A stretch of 64,000 nucleotides of DNA from a bacterium (GCA_919901855.1 CAKKQC010000028.1:117598-181597), one strand, 5' to 3'. Numbered from the stretch's first letter, positions 53,477 through 61,967 are shown. Program-made: numbers and translations. Notes: generated by a model from the letters alone, not told the origin.

Positions 53477-54757
53477 ATGCGCACGCTGGCGGCCGCCGCG
53501 ATCCTCCTCGGCATGCTGGCGGCCCCGGCGTCGGCCGAGCCGCCCCCGTCCCGCGCGCGCCTGCAGGGATGGCGGGACCGGTTCGAAAGCCACCTCCGGG
53601 GGAATCTCCTCGCCTTCTGGCTCAAGCACGACCTCGACGGGGCGCGCGGCGGGTTCCACGGCGCCCTGGACCGCGCGGGCACGCCGGACCTCAAGGCGGA
53701 CCGGTCGCTCGTCCTCAACGCCCGCCTCCTCTGGACGTTCTCGGCGGCGAGCCGCATGTTCTCCGACCCCGCGTACCGGGACGCGGCGAAGCGCGCGTTC
53801 GACTATCTCGACAAGTTCAGGGATCGGAAGCACAAGGGCGGCTACTTCTGGTCCGTCGACGCCGGCGGCAAGGTCAAGGACGACCACAAGTACATCTACG
53901 GCCAGAGCTTCGTCGTCTACGGCATGATCGAGTACTGGCTCATGTCCGGGGAGCAGAACCTCCAGAAGCGGGTGTTCAGCATCTTCCACCAGTTCGACCT
54001 GCCGGCCCACGACCGCGTGAACGGCGGGTACATGGAGTCGTTCAAGCGCGACTGGCAGCCCGAGCTCGTGATCGACCCGATCGGGCCGCCGGACCAGAAG
54101 AGCGCCAACACGCACCTCCACCTGCTCGAGTCGCTCACGAGCCTCGTCCGCGCGACGGGCCACCGGCAGGTGCGGGAGCGGCTCGCCGAGCTGAGGTCGC
54201 TGTTCATCTCGAAGATGGTTGCCCCCGGGGGGTACACGCGCGAGTACTTCAAGCCGGACTGGACCCCGACGAAGGACGAATCCTCCTACGGCCACGACGT
54301 CGAGCTGGCGTGGCTCCTGCCCGAGGCCACGGAAGCGCTCGGACTGCCCGGGAACGACCCCGACACCCTCCGGATCTCGAAGGCCCTCGTCGACCACGCG
54401 CTCGCGTTCGGGTTCGACCGCGTGCGTGGCGGGTTCTTCGACCGCGGGCCGTCGAACGGGATGGCGTCGGACCGGTCCAAGAACTGGTGGGCGCAGGCCG
54501 AGGGGCTCGTCGGGCTCCTCGAGGTCTACAAGCGGACGAATGATCCCGCCTACTTCGACGCGTTCGAGCGGACGGCCGAGTTCGTCTTCCGCGATCTCGT
54601 CGATCCCGAGTACGGCGAGTGGTACGAGGGATTCAAGGCCGACGGGACGCTCCTCAACACCAACAAGGCTTCGTTCTGGAAGTGCCCGTACCACAACGCC
54701 CGGGCCTGCCTCGAGGTCATCAAGCGGCTAGACGTCCTCATCGCCCGGGCGAAGTGA
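53477..54757 (+). CDS. Exported AGE-family sugar 2-epimerase
   Basis: 426 residues of (alpha/alpha)6-barrel type as in N-acylglucosamine, cellobiose or mannobiose 2-epimerases. A clear signal peptide (MRTLAAAAILLGMLAAPASA) puts it in the periplasm, unusual for the family. Motifs: RSLVLNARLLWTFSAASRM, YIYGQSFVVYGMIEYWLMSG, KSANTHLHLLESLTSLVRATG, SSYGHDVELAWLLPEATEAL, SKNWWAQAEGLVGLLEVYKR and the terminal WKCPYHNARACLEVIKRL. His residues of NTHLHLLE, YGHDVE and CPYHNAR are the catalytic set of epimerases. Overlaps the next gene by GTGA. Confidence 0.88.
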   Translation: MRTLAAAAILLGMLAAPASAEPPPSRARLQGWRDRFESHLRGNLLAFWLKHDLDGARGGFHGALDRAGTPDLKADRSLVLNARLLWTFSAASRMFSDPAYRDAAKRAFDYLDKFRDRKHKGGYFWSVDAGGKVKDDHKYIYGQSFVVYGMIEYWLMSGEQNLQKRVFSIFHQFDLPAHDRVNGGYMESFKRDWQPELVIDPIGPPDQKSANTHLHLLESLTSLVRATGHRQVRERLAELRSLFISKMVAPGGYTREYFKPDWTPTKDESSYGHDVELAWLLPEATEALGLPGNDPDTLRISKALVDHALAFGFDRVRGGFFDRGPSNGMASDRSKNWWAQAEGLVGLLEVYKRTNDPAYFDAFERTAEFVFRDLVDPEYGEWYEGFKADGTLLNTNKASFWKCPYHNARACLEVIKRLDVLIARAK

Positions 54758-55968
54758 CGTCCGGTCCGACCCGCTCCCGGCTGCTCGGCTGGCGAGACCG
54801 GTTCGAGGCCCACCTACGGAAGGACATCCTCGGGTTCTGGATCCGGCACGGCCTCCAGGGTCGGGACGGGTTCCAGGGCGCCGTCGACCGGTTCGGCGAC
54901 CCGAAGCCGGAGTCCCGCCGGTCGCTGGTGCTGACTGCCCGCATCCTGTGGACCTTCTCCGCGGCGGCGCGCCGGTTCCATGACGACAAGTACTCCGCCG
55001 TTGCGCACCGGGCCCTCCGCGTCCTCATGACGCGCTTCCACGACCGGCGATACGGAGGCTGGTACTGGGCGACCGGCGCCGGCGGCCGGGTCCAGGACCC
55101 GAACAAGTACCTTTACGGCCTCAGCTACGCGATCTACGGACTTGCCGAGTACGGGATGATGGCCCGCGACCGGCCGGCGCTCGCGCTCGCGCTCCGCGAG
55201 TTCCGGCGGCTCGACGCCGTCGCGCACGACCGGGCCCGCGGCGGGTACCACGAGGCGTTCACCCGGGGCTGGGCGCCCGTGCTCGGGCACTACCCCATCG
55301 GCCCGGCGACCCAGCGGAGCGCGAACACGCACCTGCACCTGCTCGAGGCGTACACGACGCTCCTGCGCGCGACCGGTGACGCCAAAGTCCGGGACCGGCT
55401 CGCGGAGCTGCGGGCGCTGTTCTTCACCCGGTTCGCGAATCCCGCCGGCTACACGCACGAGTTCATGACCGCGGACTGGCGCCCCCTGACCTTCGAGTCG
55501 TCGTACGGGCACGACATCGAGCTGGGCTGGCTGCTGCAGGAGGCGACCATCGCGCTCGGGGAGCCCGCGGACGACGCGACCACGGTCCGGGTCGCGCGGG
55601 AGCAGGTGGATCACGCGCTGAGGTTCGGGTACAACCGGCCGCTGGGCGGGTTCTTCGAGCGCGGGCCCGCGATGGGGCGGGCGACGAAGCGGTCCATGAA
55701 CTGGTGGTCGCAGGCGGAAGGGCTGGTGGCCCTGCTCGCCCTCTACGCGACCACGCGGGACGCCCGGTACTTCCGCGCGTTCGAGCGGACGGCCGGGCTC
55801 GTGCTCGGCCGGCTCGCGGACCGGGAATACGGGGAGTGGTACGGCTACCTGGACGAGCGCGGGAGGCCGACCCGGACCATGAAGATCACGCCGTGGAAGT
55901 GCCCGTACCACAACGGCCGGGCGTGCCTCGAGATCATGCGGCGGACGGAGGCGCTGGCCGCGGGATGA
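54754..55968 (+). CDS. Cytosolic AGE-family sugar 2-epimerase
   Basis: 404-residue tandem paralogue of the preceding gene, lacking a signal peptide, so presumably cytoplasmic. Same motifs in order: RSLVLTARILWTFSAAARRF, LYGLSYAIYGLAEYGMM, RSANTHLHLLEAYTTLLRATG, SSYGHDIELGWLLQEATIAL, SMNWWSQAEGLVALLALY and WKCPYHNGRACLEIMRR. GTG start in a GTGA overlap; the stop overlaps the membrane protein ATG (ATGA). A duplicated pair split between two compartments suggests the same epimerisation is wanted before and after import, or that one copy changed specificity. Confidence 0.88.
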   Translation: MTSGPTRSRLLGWRDRFEAHLRKDILGFWIRHGLQGRDGFQGAVDRFGDPKPESRRSLVLTARILWTFSAAARRFHDDKYSAVAHRALRVLMTRFHDRRYGGWYWATGAGGRVQDPNKYLYGLSYAIYGLAEYGMMARDRPALALALREFRRLDAVAHDRARGGYHEAFTRGWAPVLGHYPIGPATQRSANTHLHLLEAYTTLLRATGDAKVRDRLAELRALFFTRFANPAGYTHEFMTADWRPLTFESSYGHDIELGWLLQEATIALGEPADDATTVRVAREQVDHALRFGYNRPLGGFFERGPAMGRATKRSMNWWSQAEGLVALLALYATTRDARYFRAFERTAGLVLGRLADREYGEWYGYLDERGRPTRTMKITPWKCPYHNGRACLEIMRRTEALAAG

Positions 55969-58352
55969 AGTCCCGGGTGGCCGTGGCCGGCGCCGTGGGC
56001 GCGTTGGTGTGGGTGCATCTCGCGGTGGTCGCCACGCTCACCGCGCCCGGGCACTCGCGCGCCGCGCTCGTCTTCCTGCCCTGGCTCGCGGCCCCTAGGG
56101 CCGCGCCGCTCGGCGGGGCCGGAATGCCCGGCGCGATCGGGCGCGCCATCCTGTTGCTCGCGGGGGCCGCGCTCCTCGGGCTCGTCTGCGTCGCCGTGGG
56201 CGCGGGAATCATGCGCTGGCTGCGGTTCCGGCCCCGGAGCGGTGCCGAAGGCGCTGCCGTGGCCTTCCTCCTCGGCGTCGCCGCGGCGGGGTCGGCGTTC
56301 TTCGGGCTCGGGCTCGCGGGAGCCTTCACCCCCGGGGCCCTCGTCGCTGGTCTAGTCCTCGCCGCGCTCCCGGGCTGGCGCGGCGGCCTCCCGCGCTTCC
56401 GCGGCGCGGCGGGGGCGCATCGCCCGCCCGTCGCGGCCCTGCTCGCGGTCGCGTACCTCGCGCTCCAGTTCGTGCCGTACTGGCTGTGCCCCGAGACCGA
56501 CCAGGACGCGCTGAATTTCCACCTCGCCCTGCCCGAGCGGTTCCTGCGCCTCCACCGCGTCGTGCTCGACCCCCTCGTCGCGAGCACGTACGCGTTCCGG
56601 CCCTGTCCCGCCGATCTCGTGTACGCCCTGCCCGTCGCTGCCGGCCGGGACGCGATCGCGCGGCTCCTGCACGGGCTCGCGCTGGCGGCGGGGCTCGCGC
56701 TGGTCTTCGGGTACGCCGACCGGCGCGCCGGCCGCGGCGCCGCATGGCTCGCGGTGGCGGCCTGTCTCGCGCCGCTCTCGCTCGCGAACGTGGCGGCGCG
56801 GGCGAAGAACGACCTCTTCGCCGCGTCCGCCGCCGCGGGCGCGTGGCTCGTCTGGCTCGAGGGGCCCCGGGTTCCGGGACGACTGCTGGCGTCTTCGGCG
56901 CTGGCCGGATGCGCGCTGGCGTTCAAGGCGACCACCGCCGCGGTCGTCCTGCCTTGGGGCGTCTGCGCCGCCTTCGTCGCGCTGACGGCGGGCGGGATGC
57001 GGGCGGCCGCGGGGGGGGCGGGGCTCGCCGTCCTCCCGGTCCTCCCGTGGCTCGCGCGCACATGGCTCGCGACGGGCGATCCGGTCTATCCCCACCTCTC
57101 GCCCCGCTGGTTCGCGGGGCTCGCGTGGGACGAGGGCAACCGCGAACTCAACGCCGGCGTCTACCGGTTCATGTCGTACCGTGGTCCGTCTACGGCAGTC
57201 GCCGGGCTACTCCGGCTCGACGTGCCCTTCCTCATCGTGCTCGCGCCCGCCGCGTTCCTGCTCCGGGGGCTAACGGCTGCTTCAGCCGCGTGTGCCGTCG
57301 TCGCCTACGCGGGGTCGCTCGCGCTCCAGCCCGCCGCCCGATACACGATCCCGGCCGTCTGGCTGGCTTCGGCCGTCGTCGTCCCCGTGCTCATGCCGAT
57401 TCCGGGGGCGGCCGGGCGGCTACTGCGCGCCGGGGTCCTCGGGCTCGCGATCCTGCCCGCGATGTACCGGTTCCCGGCGGCGGAGACGATGGCCGACGAC
57501 CGGGTCCGGGCCGATACGCCGTGGCCGTACCTGCTGGGCGGTCAGTCGCGCGACGGCTTCCTCGCCGGCCGGCTCACAACCTACTTCGAGATGGCCCGGG
57601 CCCTGCCGGGTCTGGTCCCGGCGGGCCGCAACGTCCTGCTTCACCACGACGCCCGCAGTTACGGCTTGGCCATCCCCGCCCTCCGGGGGCAGGAGGACGC
57701 CGACGAGCCCGTCCTCCGCCGGCTCGCGCGCGAGAGTGCGGGACCGGGGGAGCTCGCGAAGAAACTGCGCCAGATCGATGCCGGGGCGCTCGCCATCAAT
57801 CCCGTAATAGCGTACCGGTACCTGGCGGAGGCGCATCCGCTGGCGTGGGACGAACGCAGTCTCGGAGTCTACCGGGATTTCGCCGCCCGCCGCGTGACCC
57901 GGGTCTGGTCGTCGCCGACCGAGGACGAACGCAACGGCGCCTACACGGTGCTCGTGCTCGGATCCCGCGATCACGCCCCGCGGCCGGTGCCGCTCCTGCC
58001 CGGGACGGCGCCGGTCTGGTCGCGCGTCAGCTACCGCGCCGCGCTGGGCGGCGGCGCCCCCGACGCGGCGGTCGAGGCCGAGCTCCTCGCGATCGCCGCG
58101 CGCCTGCCCGGCGTGGGTGAGGCGTGGTACAAGGTCGGGAACTACCGGTTCGTGACCGGGGCACGGGCGAAGGCGGCGGAGTCGTACCGGCGGGCGCTCG
58201 CGGACGGCTACGTCGAGGGCATCCTGCTGGCCCGGTTCGCGTACTCCGTGCCCGCCGGGACCGAGCGCGAAGGTATCCTGGCCCGTCTCCGCGCCCGGTG
58301 CGGCCCGGAATCCGGCGCCCTCCTCGCCGACGCCGCCCGCTGGGTGAGATAG
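55965..58352 (+). CDS. GT-C-like multi-spanning membrane protein
   Basis: 795 residues, third paralogue of the GT-C-like set (16180 and 19474), in an operon with the epimerases. About ten to twelve hydrophobic helices; outer loop PYWLCPETDQDALNFHLALPERFLRLHRVVLDPL with Asp residues in the catalytic place; shared block ATGDPVYPHLSPRWFAGLAWDEGNRELNAG; a soluble outer domain; and a shortened TPR-like tail (WYKVGNYRFVTGARAKAAESYRRALADGY). Probably transfers a sugar from a polyprenyl phosphate carrier to an exported acceptor; donor and acceptor unknown. Confidence 0.75.
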   Translation: MKSRVAVAGAVGALVWVHLAVVATLTAPGHSRAALVFLPWLAAPRAAPLGGAGMPGAIGRAILLLAGAALLGLVCVAVGAGIMRWLRFRPRSGAEGAAVAFLLGVAAAGSAFFGLGLAGAFTPGALVAGLVLAALPGWRGGLPRFRGAAGAHRPPVAALLAVAYLALQFVPYWLCPETDQDALNFHLALPERFLRLHRVVLDPLVASTYAFRPCPADLVYALPVAAGRDAIARLLHGLALAAGLALVFGYADRRAGRGAAWLAVAACLAPLSLANVAARAKNDLFAASAAAGAWLVWLEGPRVPGRLLASSALAGCALAFKATTAAVVLPWGVCAAFVALTAGGMRAAAGGAGLAVLPVLPWLARTWLATGDPVYPHLSPRWFAGLAWDEGNRELNAGVYRFMSYRGPSTAVAGLLRLDVPFLIVLAPAAFLLRGLTAASAACAVVAYAGSLALQPAARYTIPAVWLASAVVVPVLMPIPGAAGRLLRAGVLGLAILPAMYRFPAAETMADDRVRADTPWPYLLGGQSRDGFLAGRLTTYFEMARALPGLVPAGRNVLLHHDARSYGLAIPALRGQEDADEPVLRRLARESAGPGELAKKLRQIDAGALAINPVIAYRYLAEAHPLAWDERSLGVYRDFAARRVTRVWSSPTEDERNGAYTVLVLGSRDHAPRPVPLLPGTAPVWSRVSYRAALGGGAPDAAVEAELLAIAARLPGVGEAWYKVGNYRFVTGARAKAAESYRRALADGYVEGILLARFAYSVPAGTEREGILARLRARCGPESGALLADAARWVR

Positions 58353-58376
58353 CGGCTCCGCCGGTAGGGGATCTTA

Positions 58377-58456
58377 ATGGCCGGTTGGTGAGGGTAGATT
58401 ATCATGATAATCCACCCTCGTCGGGCAGATTGTCAGGTGGCCGCAAGCGGGTCCGT
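58377..58456. repeat. 80-bp palindromic repeat, copy 1
   Basis: One of two copies (other at 61888-61967), same length, 68 of 80 positions identical by eye. Centre is GATTATCATGATAATC inside a 30-bp inverted repeat (58390-58419) with one unpaired position; 3' of it GTCGGGCAGATTGTC is fully conserved. It starts 24 bp after the GT-C-like gene and ends 20 bp from the 3' end of the DUF5615 toxin gene on the other strand. Confidence 0.8.
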
Positions 58457-58476
58457 GACCCGCGGACGCCGCCGCT

Positions 58477-58860
58477 TCAGGGGCTGCGGATGGGTCGATC
58501 CTCCGGTCCGGGCAATGGTGTCATCCGCACCCGATCCTCCTCGACCACGGAGAAGTGCCCGACCCAGTCGGTGCGCATTGCCAGGGCCGATGTGACGATC
58601 CGGGCGACCGCCCCGGCGGAGCGAATGGTCAACCGCACCAGGATGATGCCGCAGGCGGCTGGCAGGCGGGACCGGAAGGCCAACTCGCCGAAGTCCTTGT
58701 CGAATGTGACGAGCGTTCGCTCTTCGCGCCGCGCCCGGTCCAGTATCGCCGGATCCGCTACGCCCGGGGTTTCGACGCGTGCCCATACGATGTCGTGGCC
58801 GGCATTGCGGAGGGCGGCGACTAGCGCGCCGGGGACGTTCTCGTCGGCGAGAAGCTTCAG
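58477..58860 (-). CDS. DUF5615 PIN-like toxin/nuclease, apparent CTG start
   Basis: 127 residues. The N-terminus LKLLADENVPGALVAALRNAGHDIVWA, the VADPAILDRARREERTLVTFDKDFGELAF block and GIILVRLT are the DUF5615 pattern, a PIN-like fold with acidic residues (LLADEN, TFDKDFG) able to bind metal for RNA cleavage. There is no ATG, GTG or TTG: the family start Met-Lys-Leu-Leu corresponds to CTG AAG CTT CTC at 58860. The frame is the same as that of DUF433, separated by its TAG and one codon. Either CTG is used with translational coupling, or the start was lost and the toxin is silenced. Confidence 0.75.
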   Translation of the reverse strand: MKLLADENVPGALVAALRNAGHDIVWARVETPGVADPAILDRARREERTLVTFDKDFGELAFRSRLPAACGIILVRLTIRSAGAVARIVTSALAMRTDWVGHFSVVEEDRVRMTPLPGPEDRPIRSP

Positions 58861-58863
58861 GCG

Positions 58864-59097
58864 CTACACCCCGATCGGGTAGACCATTTCGGCGCGCAAC
58901 ACGTCACCGGCATATGCCAGGCACGCCCGGATGTCCTCCCCGGTGAGCCCGGGGTAGTTCGCCAGTATCTCGGGTTCCGCCATGCCCTGGGCCAGAAGGT
59001 CAACGATGAACTCCACCGTCAGCCGGGTCCCCCGGACCACGGGCTTTCCCGTCATGACCGACGGGTCGATCGAGATGTGATTCTTCCATTCCGTCAT
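58864..59097 (-). CDS. DUF433 antitoxin
   Basis: 77-residue DUF433 protein (VapB45-like): HISIDPSVMTGKPVVRGTRLTVEFIVDLLAQGMAEPEILANYPGLTGEDIRACLAYAGD. DUF433 proteins pair with DUF5615 toxins and usually repress their own operon. A GGTATAGT promoter box (59121-59116 for TATAGT) and an AGAGG ribosome site lie upstream, unlike the leaderless style of neighbouring genes. Forms a two-gene module with the toxin downstream. Confidence 0.92.
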   Translation of the reverse strand: MTEWKNHISIDPSVMTGKPVVRGTRLTVEFIVDLLAQGMAEPEILANYPGLTGEDIRACLAYAGDVLRAEMVYPIGV

Positions 59098-59198
59098 AGC
59101 GAGCCTCTTGAACAGACTATACCACGATCCAAAGACCGTCCCGGGACTTCCCCTGCCGCGACTTCGCCGCCCGCTGGGTGCGTTGACGGCGGGCACGC

Positions 59199-59204
59199 TA
59201 TCAT
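59199..59204 (+). promoter_or_regulatory. Leaderless -10 box of the GHL6-like gene
   Basis: TATCAT, 7 nt before the ATG at 59212, no ribosome site in the spacer CGTTGGC. Confidence 0.55.
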
Positions 59205-59211
59205 CGTTGGC

Positions 59212-61209
59212 ATGAGCGCCGCCGGTGGATTCCCCCAGCGCCACGTCCATCTCGACTTCCACACCTCGCCGCACATTCCGGACGTGGGGGCCGAGTTCGA
59301 CGCCCGCGGCTTCGCCCGGACGATGAAGGACGCGCGCGTGGACGCGGTCAACATCTTCGCCAAGTGCCACCACGGCATGTGCTACTGGCCCGCGAAGACC
59401 GGGACCCCCCACCCGGCGCTCCACGGCCGCGACCTCCTGGGCGAGCAGGTCGAGGCCCTGCACCGGGAGGGGATCCGGTGCCCGATCTACTTCACCGTCG
59501 GCTGGGAGGAGGACGCCGCGCACGCCCATCCCGCGTGGCGGCAGGCACGCGCCGACGGCAGCAACCCCCGGGCGGGCACGCACCCGGGCGCGTGGTGGTT
59601 CATGAACTTCCTCCACCCCGCCTACCTCGACTATATGGAGGCCCAGGTCCGCGAAATCACGGCCCGGTATGCCGTGGACGGGTTCTGGTACGACATCGTC
59701 TTCTTCGACGGCGCGGCCTGCTGGAGCGAGGAAACGATGAAGTTCCGGGAGGCCCGGGGTCTCATGGGGACGGACGACGCGACGCGGGCCCGGTTCCAGA
59801 CCGCGGCCAAGGAGGCTTTCGCGGCCCGGTTCTCGCGGCTCGTCCGCGACGCGCACCCGGCGGCCACCGTGTTCTTCAACGGGACGACCGAGACCTACAC
59901 CGACTCGGACCTGGGCTGCCGCGCGGTCGTGCCCCACGAGACCCACCTCGAGATCGAGTCCCTGCCCAGCGGGTTCTGGGGCTACCATCATTTCCCGCGG
60001 CTGGCGCGCGCGTTCGCGGGCTGGGGGAAGCCCTGGGTCGGGATGACGGGCCGGTTCCAGCGCGCGTGGGGCGACTTCGGCGGGATCAAGCCGCAGGCCG
60101 CGCTCGAGTACGAGTGCTTCCGGACGCAGGCGCTCGGGGGGGCCAACTCCGTCGGCGACCAGTTGCCCCCGCGGGGCACTCTCGAGCCCGCCGCCTACCG
60201 GCTGATCGGCGCCGTGTACGAGCAGTGCGAAACCGCGGAGCCGTTCTACGCGGGGTCGGTTGCGATCCCCGAACTGGCGATCGTGAACCCCAACGCCACC
60301 GCGGGCACCTCCGGTTCGTCGCCGGACCTGGCGCTCGAGGGCGCGGTCTCGATCTGCGAGGAGGGGCACCGCGACTGCGCCGTCGTGGACGACGCCGACG
60401 ACCTTGCCGGGTACGGACTCGTGATCCTGCCCGACGGCGTCCGGCCGACGCCGAAGCTGGCCGCGAAGCTGGCCGCGTACGTCGCCGCCGGCGGACGGCT
60501 CGTGGTATCGCACCGGTCCGGGTTCGACGCGGCGGGGGCGTGGGCGCTGCCCTTCCTGCCGCTCGCCTTCTCGGGCGAGACGGACCGGTGGCCGAACTAC
60601 TGGCGGGCGCGGCCCGGGTTCTCACCCGCCCACGCCGGGAGCGACCGCGTCTGCTACAGCCGCGGGATGAACGTGAAGCCCGGCCCGGGGCTCGAGGTGT
60701 TGGTCGACAGGGTCCAGCCGTACTTCCAGCGGACGGAGGAGCATTTCTCGTCCCACGCCCAGACCCCGCCGGAGTCGCAGCCAGCGAAGAATCCCGCCAT
60801 TGTCGCGGGGAAGGAAGTCGTCTATCTCGCCGACCCCGTCTTCACCGAGTACCGGCAGACCGGGAACCTCGCTGCCCGCGACTTCGTCCGGCTCGCCATG
60901 GACCGGCTGGCCGGGCCCGCGCCCTTTGGCGCCGGGCTCCCGACCACGGTCGGCGTCTACCCGCGCCGGCGCGGCCACGACCTCCTCCTCACGCTCCTGC
61001 ACTACGTCCCCGTGCGCAAGGCGATCGAGATCGACGTGATCGAGGAGCGCATGGGGTTTACCGGGCTCTCCCTCCGCCTCCCGCCCGCCGTCGCCTCCGT
61101 CCGCGTCTTCGGGTCGGGGGAGTCGCTGCCCCGAAATCCCGACGGTTCCTTCGCCCTGCCCGCCTCCTCCGGCCGTCTCCTCCTCGAAGTCCCGGGGTTC
61201 TTTCGCTAG
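59212..61209 (+). CDS. GHL6-like hydrolase with beta-galactosidase trimerisation domain
   Basis: 665 residues, no signal peptide, so predicted cytoplasmic. N-terminal barrel of the fucosidase/GHL6 type: RHVHLDFHTSPHIPDVGAEFD, DAVNIFAKCHHGMCYWPAKTG, WWFMNFLHPAYLDYMEAQVREI, VDGFWYDIVFFDGAACWSEE with the candidate nucleophile Asp, and ATVFFNGTTETYTDSDLG. Residues ~390-550 look like the Rossmann-type trimerisation domain of GH42 enzymes (LAIVNPNATAG, GYGLVILPDGVRPTPKLAAKLAAYVAAGGRLVVSHRSG). The C-terminus is a beta domain. Family activity is not established; an alpha-fucosidase or beta-galactosidase role is possible. Confidence 0.78.
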   Translation: MSAAGGFPQRHVHLDFHTSPHIPDVGAEFDARGFARTMKDARVDAVNIFAKCHHGMCYWPAKTGTPHPALHGRDLLGEQVEALHREGIRCPIYFTVGWEEDAAHAHPAWRQARADGSNPRAGTHPGAWWFMNFLHPAYLDYMEAQVREITARYAVDGFWYDIVFFDGAACWSEETMKFREARGLMGTDDATRARFQTAAKEAFAARFSRLVRDAHPAATVFFNGTTETYTDSDLGCRAVVPHETHLEIESLPSGFWGYHHFPRLARAFAGWGKPWVGMTGRFQRAWGDFGGIKPQAALEYECFRTQALGGANSVGDQLPPRGTLEPAAYRLIGAVYEQCETAEPFYAGSVAIPELAIVNPNATAGTSGSSPDLALEGAVSICEEGHRDCAVVDDADDLAGYGLVILPDGVRPTPKLAAKLAAYVAAGGRLVVSHRSGFDAAGAWALPFLPLAFSGETDRWPNYWRARPGFSPAHAGSDRVCYSRGMNVKPGPGLEVLVDRVQPYFQRTEEHFSSHAQTPPESQPAKNPAIVAGKEVVYLADPVFTEYRQTGNLAARDFVRLAMDRLAGPAPFGAGLPTTVGVYPRRRGHDLLLTLLHYVPVRKAIEIDVIEERMGFTGLSLRLPPAVASVRVFGSGESLPRNPDGSFALPASSGRLLLEVPGFFR

Positions 61210-61254
61210 AAGCCACCGCTTCCAGAGGCCGTTGGGGTCCATCACGGGTGGTGC

Positions 61255-61260
61255 TACCAT
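61255..61260 (+). promoter_or_regulatory. Leaderless -10 box of the PIN toxin-antitoxin operon
   Basis: TACCAT immediately before ATGGACATG. If transcription starts 7 nt downstream, the second ATG (61267) would be the first codon of the mRNA. Confidence 0.45.
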
Positions 61261-61266
61261 ATGGAC

Positions 61267-61473
61267 ATGAGCGATCCGCGACCCGAAATGGCTGCCGACC
61301 TGCGCAAGCTCCCCCTCGAGGAGCGGATGCGCCGCGCTCGGGAGATCCTCGCCAGGGTCAGGGCGAGAGGGCCGGATCCCAATGTGCGCGGCAAATCCAT
61401 GGAGGAAATCGTCCAGATGGTGAAGCGCACACGCGAGGAGATGGCGAAGGAACGGCTTGCGGCTCGTCCTTGA
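61267..61473 (+). CDS. Antitoxin of a PIN-domain toxin-antitoxin pair
   Basis: 68 residues from the ATG at 61267 (an ATG two codons upstream, 61261, is the alternative). Highly charged and helical: LRKLPLEERMRRAREILARVRA, then a Gly-Pro-Asp linker and KSMEEIVQMVKRTREEMAKERLAAR. No clear ribbon-helix-helix or AbrB motif, so the DNA-binding class is uncertain. Its last 17 bp overlap the toxin gene, the usual arrangement for translation-coupled pairs. Confidence 0.75.
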   Translation: MSDPRPEMAADLRKLPLEERMRRAREILARVRARGPDPNVRGKSMEEIVQMVKRTREEMAKERLAARP

Positions 61474-61888
61474 TTCGAACGAATACATCGCCGGATTCGG
61501 CGATCGCCCGGATCTTCCACCCGCCCGACTCCTGGATTACTTCCTCGATCATCCTGGACAGCATGAGATAGTCGCCTCCCGCACGATTGTCGAGGAAGTC
61601 AGGCGTAATCTGCTCCCGGAGGCCTTCAAGGACTTCTGGTCGTTTCTCGCGGTGTTTGCCGTAAACCCGGTCGAGGATTGGGAAATCCCTTCCGCATTGC
61701 ACGCGAAGTATCAGGCGATGGGCCTGAAGGGGGGCGATGCCGCCATCGCGGCGTGCGCGGAGGCCGCATCGGCGGTGGCCGTCATCACCGAGAACCGCGA
61801 CTTCCACGGGCGGAGCGGCCTGCCGTTTCGTCCACTGCGGGCCGAGGAGTTCCTGAAGGAACAGGGCACGGCCAGTCACGGACGTTGA
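61457..61888 (+). CDS. PIN-domain ribonuclease toxin (VapC-like)
   Basis: 143 residues, TTG start. PIN acidic residues: Asp of RLVLDSNEYIAGFG, Glu of TIVEEVRRNLLP, Asp of LKGGDAAIAACAEA and Asp of VITENRDFHGRSGLPF, which together coordinate metal in this nuclease fold. Expected to cleave RNA when not neutralised by the upstream protein. The 5' end of the gene is duplicated in a truncated remnant at 61995. The stop codon abuts the second copy of the 80-bp palindromic repeat. Confidence 0.9.
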   Translation: MRLVLDSNEYIAGFGDRPDLPPARLLDYFLDHPGQHEIVASRTIVEEVRRNLLPEAFKDFWSFLAVFAVNPVEDWEIPSALHAKYQAMGLKGGDAAIAACAEAASAVAVITENRDFHGRSGLPFRPLRAEEFLKEQGTASHGR

Positions 61889-61967
61889 TGGCCTGTAGGA
61901 GAGGGGAGATTATCATGATAATCTCCCCTCGTCGGGCAGATTGTCTGGCGGCCTCGGGCGGCTCCGT
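61888..61967. repeat. 80-bp palindromic repeat, copy 2
   Basis: Starts at the last base of the PIN gene. The central inverted repeat is a perfect 30 bp (61901-61930) with core GATTATCATGATAATC. Compared with copy 1, one stem pair changes from T-A to G-C and an unpaired position becomes paired, so structure is conserved. Followed by the PIN remnant. Confidence 0.8.

Noticed and set aside
50597..54694. 1365-codon open frame on the minus strand
   Set aside because: Overlaps three genes with strong family motifs (aldolase, DUF4091, epimerase) in other frames; its own translation has no domain pattern.
58392..58476. Short peptide starting at the centre of the palindromic repeat (MIIHPRRADC and MIISPRRADC)
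   Set aside because: Both copies give a similar peptide only because the DNA repeat is conserved; differences follow base pairing, and the frames diverge soon after.
58377..61967. CRISPR-like array from the palindromic repeats
   Set aside because: Only two copies 3.5 kb apart with genes between; no regular spacers and no cas genes.
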